A stretch of 21,218 bases of DNA from Larix sibirica. Lineage: Eukaryota; Streptophyta; Pinopsida; Pinales; Pinaceae. The position numbers and the translations under genes were made by a program. Positions 8,416 to 17,490 of the stretch are shown in pieces. The stretch lies in assembly GCA_004151065.3 (NCBI GenBank), contig NWUY0300003510.1, positions 77,686 to 98,903 of the forward strand, written 5' to 3'. The notes below the pieces were generated by a model. It did no database searches. It saw only the letters and a list, made by a program, of their open reading frames with translations, and was not told where the DNA came from. Position 1 is the first letter of the stretch. Every line of letters begins with the position of its first letter.

Positions 8416-8928
8416 TGGCCTCCACAAATTTTGAGGCCCTCTACTCTCCAATGATGGTGGACCTCTTCTCCACGTTGGCGTTCTTTCTTCACACTCCACG
8501 AACCCTAATTCTGGTTACATCGGTGTTGATTCTGGATTAGGTCGATGGTTTTTTTCACAACGGTGTAGTCGATTTTGAGGAGTCATTCGACTATCACTCA
8601 ATGGAAAGAAAGATATTGGTGGCAGTAGGACTTTTGAGTGGGACAACGAAAATAATCGACAAATACTGATTGAAGTATACCACTCTAGTTATGGATTAAT
8701 GGAAGTATCTGGAAACCCTAAACTCTATGACAATGCAAGCCATGGGTTTTTAAAGTTCACAGAAAGCTTCGGAGAATTTTTTGATCTCCAACGTTGAATG
8801 CCTGTAGAAATACTCCATGCGTGGAGTGAACGTTGCTGTTGGTAATTGTGTTGAAGACTCACTGCTCTCTCTGCATGATGTAGCAAATGTCCTCTCCTTA
8901 CTTAACTGTGTGGGGCTCTCTTGGTGAC
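8416..8928 (+). pseudogene. Copia-like gag/pol remnant, heavily deleted (first copy)
   Basis: The likely gag start is ATG at 8416 (MASTNFEALYSPMMVDLF), placed about 240 bp after the primer site as in many Copia elements. A nearby stretch (8823-8922) reads GVNVAVGNCVEDS and then LHDVANVLSLLNCVGLS. This resembles the GAG-pre-integrase segment of Copia polyproteins, where a Lhd-V-x-x-V block leads into N-x-x-S. In intact elements that segment lies more than 1 kb beyond gag, so a large internal deletion is likely. Stops interrupt the frame throughout. The cluster of differences between the two 7-kb copies (8666-8839) falls just before and within this piece. Confidence 0.4.
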
Positions 8929-9884
8929 CGTAGAAGAACCTTTTCTCATTATTTGTGTGGCTGCATTTTGAACGGTGAGTGCACTCTCAAGCACCTCACT
9001 CTCTCCACCCACGATTAGAATTGTGAAAGGTTTGAGCTCAAGAAGGACCTGTGGATGTTCGAGGAATACCAGAAGCTTGCCAGTTACATACAAGAACATG
9101 ACCATGGAAGCTGGAGGACTCTGCCTCAGAAAAACGAGTTGTCGAGATGTGAGAAGAGAGTAATAGTTAGTCTCTCATATGCACAGATATCGAGCCATTA
9201 AAGATCGCGTGAAACCTTTGTGTTGGTTTTTACGTGAAAACTCTTGTTTTGTCATCTCCTTGGTCATGTATGAAGACGAGCCTAGAGTTGTTGGTGTATT
9301 GGCACAAGAATTGGATGGAGGATAGGACTTGAGTCGAGTTCAAATGGACCTTTAGACGACCCTTAAGAATCCATATCGGTGAGGCCTCGACTCCTTGGTT
9401 GGCCACCCCATTGGGGGTTTGATCGATCTCCATGTGACCCTTATGAAGCCATCGTTCCAAGCCACATGTTGCACACCACCATGCTAGCAGACAAACTAGC
9501 AGACGACTCAATTCTAGTTGGCCTTGGGGCAAGGTGCCTCCAATTTAATGCAACCATGCTTCCATTCTCACTTTCTTCTTCATGACTTTGGATGTTAGGA
9601 GAGTAGGGTTCCCTCTCTCCGACGCTTGTGGGAGATGATACAACTAAGCCGCCTTAGTCTTGCCCACACTCTTAAGGACATCTCTGCCAATGCATCAATA
9701 ATTTCATAGTCATTAATGACCTTGAGAGTAATTTTGTCTCTCAGTCCCCATACTTGTCCTTGTCAGCACTTGACATAATCTCCTCTTGGCTAGCTTTGAG
9801 TGCCTTATGCTTTTAGCACTCTAGCTTCTCCACATCTTTTTGTGTAACTATACTTTACTTCTTATGCTTCGATATTAGCTTTAT
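8929..9884. other. No confident feature; probable element interior or other repeat debris
   Basis: Several short open frames exist on both strands (8975-9163 +, 9230-9532 minus, 9379-9585 +), but none matches a family I know. Composition is balanced up to about 9600 and then becomes T-rich. The continuation of the Copia element, including integrase and reverse transcriptase, is not recognisable. Confidence 0.4.
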
Positions 9885-10050
9885 TAGCTTGTTGTTTAGT
9901 TGTTAGTTATGAACTTTGATCTTCCGATTTTTGCACCATTCTAAGAGTTGCTTTTGCACTCCCACATTGTACATTGAATTCTTGGATGTACCTTTTAGTC
10001 CCATTGACCTACTTTTGTGGTCATTTGTTGGACATTTTATATTTGTTGGA
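9885..10050 (-). repeat. Family R dispersed repeat, copy C (inverted)
   Basis: The reverse complement reads caacaaatgaccacaaaag, then taggtcaatgggactaaaag, then gtacatcc, and contains gggagt-gcaaaagca-actctt. These are the same blocks and hairpin position as copies A and B, with the closest resemblance to copy A. It directly follows the minus-strand RNase H fragment, just as copy B directly follows LINE-1. Confidence 0.72.
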
Positions 10051-10445
10051 CAATTAGTCTGTAACTTAGTTGGATGATCTTATGTGGAGAATCCCAACCT
10101 TCTTCAAGTTCCCCGATGCCTGCTTAACCCATGTGATTTGCCTGTCTAATTTCATGAGGTTTATTTAATCTTGTTGTTTAAAAAATGAATTATAAGTTCT
10201 AATTACCCTTTAGTTTCTAGACATCTCAATCCCATTGTGAGGCTTAATTTGATTTTCTTTATCAAAGTCTTCATCTCAGCATGGTTGTTTCTACTCGAGC
10301 CTAAAATGTTATAGAAAAAGGCTAAGGGTCTGCTCTCCCAATATCTAATAACTACTCTTGCTCTAGCCAAAACTAGGTTTCCTTTGGTTGCTATGTTGAA
10401 GTTGAGCTTTATCCATCTCTCTTTTAGGGGGCTCCAAAACTATTG
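10033..10445 (-). pseudogene. Plant-type RNase H (RVT_3-like) domain remnant (first copy)
   Basis: On the minus strand this reads FWSPLKERWIKLNFNIATKG, then ARVVIRYWESRPLAFFYNIL, then GSSRNNHAEMKTL and MGLRCLETKG, and ends near ILHIRSSN with TD-stop-LSNKYK. This follows the plant RNase H layout: W-K-N-F-D-G-A-x-x-G-N, then G-x-x-x-R, then TNN-x-AE, and a final HI-x-REaN-x-xAD-x-LsN block, over the usual ~130 residues. Of the four acidic catalytic positions, the first Asp is Asn, the Glu of HAE is kept, the GDS Asp is lost and the last Asp is kept. Such domains end some plant LINEs and also occur as domesticated genes. With stops and no upstream partner, this is a fragment. Confidence 0.75.
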
Positions 10446-10739
10446 GGAACTTACCTTAGCCCCTATTGATTGTCCATTATGGGGAAGCATAGCATTATAT
10501 ATTATTACATATAGTTAACATTTATAATATATAGGATTTCGGTGCTTTTATTTGAAATTTTCTTTTGTGATCTAATTCATCGAAGTTGTACTATCGCGCT
10601 CCGTCTTCAGTTGCATTTTTAAGGTGTTGCAACATTTGTTAGTTACATCCTTCTTTGGCTTTCTTTTCTTCTAATATGCTATTGTGACATTGCTTGCTTA
10701 ATCCTCCATCTTTCTTGTGCCTTTGTTTTCTAGCCCTTT
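10446..10739. other. AT-rich noncoding spacer
   Basis: The stretch includes tatatattattacatatagtt and tataatatatagg near 10496-10535, a small TA-rich, partly self-complementary region. It lies between the minus-strand RNase H relic and the + strand LINE-2. The N-terminal half of the LINE-2 endonuclease should be here but is not recognisable, so LINE-2 is probably truncated or interrupted at its 5' side. Confidence 0.45.
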
Positions 10740-12045
10740 GTATTGCTATTCCCTTCAACATATCCTATTCCCATTGTTTGATCTTGGCTTTCGTTCAACC
10801 CCTTAATGGTCTCCCCTATTTTCAAGGTTTGGATGTGTTCCCTTGTTTATGGCTGTGTGGCTAGTGTGGTTGACTATGTCTAGGTTGTCCATGATCGACT
10901 TCCCGACATCTAGTACCTTACTGTCTCCATCCAACCCCATTACGAACCATACTCTCATCACCTTCTCGCTTTTTGATACCCCCCAACTCTCCCCATTACG
11001 AACCATCCCATTACCTTCTTGGCCTGCAATTCTCCTCACGCTTCTTTGTAGTGACCCCTTGAAAGGCTCCTAGACTACCATTCAATTTGATGAGTGATTT
11101 TTCAGACACTTACACCTCTTGCCTTCATCTATTGTTGCCATCCCTTTCCCAATTTCTTCCCTAAACCTGATTGCGGCCAAATATGAGCTCCTCTCCAAAT
11201 CTATCTGGAAGGCTTCCCTAGACTCCTATCCACACATCATCTACCATCGCTCCTGCACTACTAGACCCAACTTTTTCCCCATGAACCGCTAGTATGATGA
11301 GGAATGCAAGGCCCTTCATAGGTAGTTTTGTTTCACTCTATCTTATGACCCCCCTTTCATTTTCTGCCTTTGCTGAGCTTATTGGTGTCTCCTCCATCGT
11401 AAAAAATGGGAGTTTCTTTCAATCGGGAAACATGAGTTGCAGGCAGCCCCCCTCCATTCACCTAATACCTTTTGGTGCACCCTCTTTCTTAGGTATAACT
11501 TGCTCTCCTCAATCATGACCCCTACCTAGTCCACCTCTCACACTACCTCCTTATATAATATCTCGGGGAAACCCTCTATCAGCATTCCTTCCCCTTTCCC
11601 TTTTCTCTCTTATGGGGACATTCAAAGAGCCATCAAAGTTGCAAATGAGGAAGGCCTCTAGACAAAGTTCCCCAATTATGGTATTTTATCTCTTGACTCA
11701 CATATAGCTGATTTATAAAATTATGTTGTCTATGTTGGCTTTCCCTTAACCTAGTCCCACCATGTCATTCCCTCAAATTTTAAATCAAGAGATGACTTGG
11801 ATCCGAACAACTACAGGGATATCATGATCTGACATGCCTTTGCCAAGCTTAATGCCACAATGCTCCTTTTTTGGCTTTCCAATGAGCTCGAGTAAGAGAA
11901 TTCTCAAGGCTAGAGAGCAGGCATGTTCCACCCAAGACACTAAACCATAGATGACATCGTTACACTTCAGGCCATTATCAAGGAGGTACATCATGATTCT
12001 TTGAAAGTCTTCTATTGCTTTATGGACTTTGTGGTGTGTTTGAAT
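10740..12045 (+). mobile_element. LINE-2, 5' portion, cut at the N (first copy)
   Basis: Endonuclease C-terminal blocks come first: LNGLPYFQGLDVF (about 10802-10840); GCVASVVDYV (SVVDYV at 10863-10880); HDRLPDI; and EPYSHHLLAF near 10944-10973, where the family's SDH is SHH. The linker block NR-stop-YDEECKALHR lies at 11284-11322, with a TAG in place of the usual Trp. RKKWEFLSIGKHELQAAPL follows. The start of the reverse transcriptase shows YGDIQRAIKVANEEGL, DDLDPNNYRDIMI, a stop, HAFAKLNATM, and DDIVTLQAIIKEVHHDSLKV. The sequence ends at 12045 just where motif A is due. The continuation exists only after the second copy, at 19091. Confidence 0.82.
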
Positions 12046-12046
12046 N
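12046..12046. other. Single N at the exact duplication junction
   Basis: The base before it is the last base of copy 1 (tgaat) and the base after it is the first base of copy 2 (gctaagat). LINE-2 is cut on its left and LINE-1 on its right. This is the pattern of two overlapping contigs joined end to end with a placeholder. Confidence 0.9.
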
Positions 12047-12802
12047 GCTAAGATGGGACATGCATAAGAAAGAGGTTGTAGGGGAGTTGGAAGACGGTCT
12101 TCTCACTTAGGATTATATGTAGAACAATTGAAGTTTGTGATTGGGATATGTTAGGTTCCCTATTTTAGGCACTCATAACACTTATTCTCCTATATTGTTG
12201 TGAGTTATGGGGGCCTAACGCAACCAAGGCTTAGTGGAATCTGCTAGAAAGGTGCATAAGCACTTTATAACATATGCCTTGAGTGTGAAAATCAACAACC
12301 CTTATGATATTTTGCTAACAAAACCAAACCTTTATATCCCGTAGAGATGGAGGTACTTAAAAGCTTGCTTTTGTGTGGCAGCCTTGGATGGTGGGTGATA
12401 TCGTAAAAAATTAGCTAGGAAGAATTGAAAAGAAGAAAGAACACACAGAACAAGCAATTTAAGCCATGGCTATAGATGTTAGGTGTAATTGAGGAAAGTT
12501 GTCCAATGGATGGGAAAGGGATGAAACAACACTTATAACAATTTTATAGGAAATGGAAATGGAGGAAAGTATGTCAAGAGGAAACAAATACTATATAGAA
12601 CAATTCAACACACTAGCAGAGATTAAGTCTCAGGAGTACGCTAAGCTCAACATCCTATGGCAAGAGAAGCAACACTTAACACAAATGTAGATCCACTCTC
12701 ACACATTGAGGTGTGAGGTAGGATGCTGGGTATAGCTAAAGGAAGTATAGTAGGAAAGAACATACAAGATATATGGAAAGGATGAGGTAGGAACATAACA
12801 AC
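12047..12802 (+). pseudogene. LINE-1 3' region (second copy, starts mid-element)
   Basis: It is the same as 5003-5757 but begins abruptly at the N, with none of the reverse transcriptase before it. It carries the same KHFITYALSVKINNPYDILL block and the same Cys-to-Tyr zinc-knuckle relic. Three differences from copy 1 fall in this segment, including a one-base length change at 12569. Confidence 0.7.
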
Positions 12803-12817
12803 CTATGCACACAACAA

Positions 12818-12990
12818 ATAATAAGATAAAGTAAGATAATTTTCTTAATGTTCAACAAGTGACTACAAAGTTGGTCAATAAGACTCAAACGTACAATGAA
12901 TGTGAATATATAGTAGGAGTGTGAGAACAACTCCTATCACTACTCTACTCAAAGCAAAGAAAGAACAAACTATAACTAGTCACTAGAAAC
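12818..12990 (+). repeat. Family R repeat, copy B (second copy)
   Basis: Same sequence as 5773-5945, including the perfect seven-base hairpin stem at about 12918-12940. Confidence 0.75.
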
Positions 12991-13169
12991 ACAAGAAGTA
13001 GCAGAAACGAAAAACCATGTCGAGCATACAATGTAGATGTCAAGGTGAGATTAGAAGCAAAAAGAGAGAGAGAATATTTGAGTCATCAATTCCCATGAAG
13101 GGACCAATGCATTGCTTGATGATATCATATGGAGAATATTGGGAAAGTTGCTTTTCAAGAAGAAACAAT

Positions 13170-13745
13170 AGGGGCTACAACAAACATTATAGTGAAAGTG
13201 ATGAAGTTCATAGAATATCCAGAGATCAACAGAGGAAGAAAGGAAGGACACGGAAAGATGAGAAGGGGGCAAAATAGTTGATGTCCATACGAGTCAGATA
13301 CTTCTTTGTACCATGATCATTGACCACGCTTATGCTTTGTCGCCTCTTTTCTTTTCGTTCTTTTCCTGGTTACAATGTTTTTTGCAATCTCATTAGTGTA
13401 GATTGGTTTAGCTAGAGGATTTTGACACTGCCTAGAGATGGCTTTGTATGTAAGCATCTTGGTCTAGGGGCTACAACAAATGTGGTGGAAAGATTGATGA
13501 AGTTTAGCGACAAGATCCATAGATCAACAAAGGAAGAATGGAAGGATAGGCAATGATGCTAAGGGGGGGAAAAGGAGATGAATCTAATACAACTTTGTAC
13601 CATGATCATGGACCACACATACTTTTTGTCAACTCTCTCTTTTATTTTCTTTCTTTTCTTGGTTATAATTTTTTTCACAGTCTCTTTAGCATAGATTGAC
13701 TTACCTAGAGGATTTTGACACTGCCTAGAGATGGACTGGTAGATA
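13170..13745. repeat. ~294-bp two-copy tandem repeat (second copy)
   Basis: Same as 6125-6700. The units start aggggctacaacaaac at 13170 and aggggctacaacaaatg at 13466. Confidence 0.85.
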
Positions 13746-15000
13746 TTTTAATAAGATTTCTAATATATTCTTCTGTCTTTCTTACTCCTAACATGATTTG
13801 TCTTCATTTTTCTTTACAACGGTGTTTTTCATTGTATGGTTGAGAATTCGTCCTCACTACACAATGACATACTTCTGCATACATTTTGTATTGCTATGCC
13901 CATTCCCTAGTAAGCATATGCCCTAAGCACTCACATATTGACCATTAATATTGGATGTACACTTGATTGCCATTGACCTATCTTTTGGTCCAATTAGGCA
14001 ATGTTGAATAATCCTCCAAATATGGTTTAGGGACATGATCCACCTCGAACTTGCCCTACATAATCTTTGGCAGGAATTCAAGTGGATGTTGTTATAATTG
14101 GGTTCATCCTTACATACATTAAGCATAAGGACCCTTTTGTCCAAAGTTTCAAATACCCTCCCAATCAATTGTTTACATTACTAAGACCATTGTCCTTATA
14201 AGCATAGTTATCAAAATCGAATATGGATACGATTTAGTACAGAAAATTTGTGTGTTAGAAATAACCCAATGTGGCTCCAATATGAGAGTATACATCTGAC
14301 AATTACAAAAACATGCAAAATTTTCCAAATTTGACTATATAGATAAACCTTTCAAAACCTAAAAGTAGCATTCATTTTGCTTTGAAAACAAGCTAAAAGC
14401 CTAAAACACATTTCATATTTAAAACATAATATATTGTATGACAATGTGACATAGAGAATAGGAATCGAGATCACCGAACTAGCGAAAAAAGTTAAACCCC
14501 ATTTGGTCTCAGACAATGCTATACAACAAAAATCGGCCCAATTAAAACTTAATGGTTACTGTCTATACAATAGATATTGGCTAGTCTTATGCAATTGAAA
14601 TCGAGTTAGTTTGAACATTGAAACACATACCTATATGTGTGAACCATCAAACTTGAAATGCAGCCTAAACACATAACTCAGAAACAAAACATCCTAGCCA
14701 TAAACATCTCCTCTTTTGATGGGTTTGATAAATGCAGTGGCAAAAAGGGCATGTCCTTCTCCTTGGAAGGACAAATTATAGTTTTAGGAATGCATGAGGG
14801 AATATAAAAAAATAATTTTTGTTCTTGAAATGGCAATTTTTAGGCTTTTTTGGTGGGTTTTTAAGGTTTTTATGTAACTTTTTGGGTTTTTAGGCATTTT
14901 TTCTTATGGGTTTTGGGTTGGTTGTACAATATGATGTAAATCGGCTTGTCATGTATCAACATGGTATGGATATCACATAGTTTTGGAGCCTCATCCTCGG
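13746..15000. other. Noncoding sequence with G/T-rich tract (second copy)
   Basis: Counterpart of 6701-7955. The G/T-rich tract lies at about 14825-14930 and the small perfect inverted repeat at about 14754-14773. No gene is visible. Confidence 0.5.
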
Positions 15001-15223
15001 TGTTAGGAATATTGTGCACCATTCACGTGCAAAGAAGATCAATAGTCATTGCGGGAAGACCAAGAGTCACCTGGGAGTCCAAGAGTCCACATGGGAATTT
15101 GAAACCCAAGGGACAATTCTCTTGTATATATTGTACAATTGTTAATGAGAAATGTGCACTTAACGCCTATCTTCCTGTCTTTGTGCATTTAATTGCCTAT
15201 CTGCCCCAATGGGGCTCCTTACA
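15001..15223 (+). mobile_element. Copia-like 5' LTR (second copy)
   Basis: Same TGTTAGGAATATTG...TTACA unit as 7956-8178, without a difference that I noticed. The two LTR-like units in this window are 7045 bp apart, but they are counterparts within the large duplication. They should not be read as the 5' and 3' LTRs of one element. Confidence 0.7.
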
Positions 15224-15224
15224 G

Positions 15225-15238
15225 TGGTATCGAAGTTC
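15225..15238 (+). promoter_or_regulatory. Primer-binding site (second copy)
   Basis: tggtatcgaagttc, as at 8180, directly after the LTR end. Confidence 0.62.
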
Positions 15239-15460
15239 TCAGGTTCTGCCTAGTCTATCTTGTCAAGATCTGCAATTATTCTTTGCTGGTTCTGAAAATC
15301 CGAAACACTTTTCCTCCTCAGATCTGCCCTGCTTGTACGTTACCCTTGCCTACCTAACGCCTTCCATATTCACTCGTGGATACCATTTTAGCGTACTCTC
15401 TCTGCGTACAACGTTACATGCATTTCAAATTACCTGTACCTTCCCATTTGTGGGCTCTCA

Positions 15461-15973
15461 TGGCCTCCACAAATTTTGAGGCCCTCTACTCTCCAATGAT
15501 GGTGGACCTCTTCTCCACGTTGGCGTTCTTTCTTCACACTCCACGAACCCTAATTCTGGTTACATCGGTGTTGATTCTGGATTAGGTCGATGGTTTTTTT
15601 CACAACGGTGTAGTCGATTTTGAGGAGTCATTCGACTATCACTCAATGGAAAGAAAGATATTGGTGGCAGTAGGACTTTTGAGTGGGACAACGAAAATAA
15701 TCGACAAATATTGATTGAAGTATACCACTCTGGTTATGGATTAATGGAAGTATCTGGAAACCCTAAACTCTATGACAATGCAAGCCATGGGTTTTTAAAG
15801 TTCATAGAAAGCTTTGGAGAAGTTTTTGATCTCCAGCGTTGAATGCCTGTAGAGATACTCCATGCGTGGAGTGAACGTTGCTGCTGGTAATTGTGTTGAA
15901 GACTCACTGCTCTCTCTGCATGATGTAGCAAATGTCCTCTCCTTACTTAACTGTGTGGGGCTCTCTTGGTGAC
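15461..15973 (+). pseudogene. Copia-like gag/pol remnant (second copy)
   Basis: Counterpart of 8416-8928. Seven of the eight substitutions here relative to copy 1 are transitions. One changes GVNVAVGNC to GVNVAAGNC in the presumed pre-integrase segment. Both versions are equally broken, so the changes do not indicate which is ancestral. Confidence 0.4.
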
Positions 15974-16929
15974 CGTAGAAGAACCTTTTCTCATTATTTG
16001 TGTGGCTGCATTTTGAACGGTGAGTGCACTCTCAAGCACCTCACTCTCTCCACCCACGATTAGAATTGTGAAAGGTTTGAGCTCAAGAAGGACCTGTGGA
16101 TGTTCGAGGAATACCAGAAGCTTGCCAGTTACATACAAGAACATGACCATGGAAGCTGGAGGACTCTGCCTCAGAAAAACGAGTTGTCGAGATGTGAGAA
16201 GAGAGTAATAGTTAGTCTCTCATATGCACAGATATCGAGCCATTAAAGATCGCGTGAAACCTTTGTGTTGGTTTTTACGTGAAAACTCTTGTTTTGTCAT
16301 CTCCTTGGTCATGTATGAAGACGAGCCTAGAGTTGTTGGTGTATTGGCACAAGAATTGGATGGAGGATAGGACTTGAGTCGAGTTCAAATGGACCTTTAG
16401 ACGACCCTTAAGAATCCATATCGGTGAGGCCTCGACTCCTTGGTTGGCCACCCCATTGGGGGTTTGATCGATCTCCATGTGACCCTTATGAAGCCATCGT
16501 TCCAAGCCACATGTTGCACACCACCATGCTAGCAGACAAACTAGCAGACGACTCAATTCTAGTTGGCCTTGGGGCAAGGTGCCTCCAATTTAATGCAACC
16601 ATGCTTCCATTCTCACTTTCTTCTTCATGACTTTGGATGTTAGGAGAGTAGGGTTCCCTCTCTCCGACGCTTGTGGGAGATGATACAACTAAGCCGCCTT
16701 AGTCTTGCCCACACTCTTAAGGACATCTCTGCCAATGCATCAATAATTTCATAGTCATTAATGACCTTGAGAGTAATTTTGTCTCTCAGTCCCCATACTT
16801 GTCCTTGTCAGCACTTGACATAATCTCCTCTTGGCTAGCTTTGAGTGCCTTATGCTTTTAGCACTCTAGCTTCTCCACATCTTTTTGTGTAACTATACTT
16901 TACTTCTTATGCTTCGATATTAGCTTTAT
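15974..16929. other. No confident feature (second copy)
   Basis: Counterpart of 8929-9884. The open frames on both strands are unrecognised and probably accidental. Confidence 0.4.
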
Positions 16930-17095
16930 TAGCTTGTTGTTTAGTTGTTAGTTATGAACTTTGATCTTCCGATTTTTGCACCATTCTAAGAGTTGCTTTT
17001 GCACTCCCACATTGTACATTGAATTCTTGGATGTACCTTTTAGTCCCATTGACCTACTTTTGTGGTCATTTGTTGGACATTTTATATTTGTTGGA
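16930..17095 (-). repeat. Family R repeat, copy C (second copy, inverted)
   Basis: Same as 9885-10050. Confidence 0.72.
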
Positions 17096-17490
17096 CAATT
17101 AGTCTGTAACTTAGTTGGATGATCTTATGTGGAGAATCCCAACCTTCTTCAAGTTCCCCGATGCCTGCTTAACCCATGTGATTTGCCTGTCTAATTTCAT
17201 GAGGTTTATTTAATCTTGTTGTTTAAAAAATGAATTATAAGTTCTAATTACCCTTTAGTTTCTAGACATCTCAATCCCATTGTGAGGCTTAATTTGATTT
17301 TCTTTATCAAAGTCTTCATCTCAGCATGGTTGTTTCTACTCGAGCCTAAAATGTTATAGAAAAAGGCTAAGGGTCTGCTCTCCCAATATCTAATAACTAC
17401 TCTTGCTCTAGCCAAAACTAGGTTTCCTTTGGTTGCTATGTTGAAGTTGAGCTTTATCCATCTCTCTTTTAGGGGGCTCCAAAACTATTG
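17078..17490 (-). pseudogene. Plant-type RNase H remnant (second copy)
   Basis: Same as 10033-10445: RWIKLNFNIATKG, NNHAEMKTL and the LSNKYK end on the minus strand, with two of four catalytic acidic positions lost. Downstream on the minus strand it abuts family R, and upstream on the minus strand there is no reverse transcriptase in the same orientation. Confidence 0.75.

Larger units (their letters stand above)
5003..12045. repeat. First copy of a ~7.04-kb near-identical direct duplication
   Basis: It matches 12047-19090 at an offset of 7044, becoming 7045 after a one-base indel near 5525. The copy ends on tgaat immediately before the N at 12046. I found 11 differences: 5066 T/G, 5499 G/T, 5525 C versus GT, and substitutions at 8666, 8687, 8760, 8770, 8777, 8791, 8809 and 8839. 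All encoded open frames outside these are identical. See the findings for why this probably reflects unmerged contig overlap rather than biology. Confidence 0.97.

Noticed and set aside
7901-8434. 177-codon + strand open frame (and its twin at 14946-15479)
   Set aside because: It spans upstream flank, LTR, primer-binding site and the start of gag, which no real protein would. Its duplication is due to the 7-kb repeat, not conservation.
7956-15223. The two LTR-like units as a 5'/3' pair of one 7.3-kb retrotransposon
   Set aside because: They are counterparts inside the larger duplication. Flanking sequence on both sides of each is also duplicated, and no retrotransposon interior lies between them.
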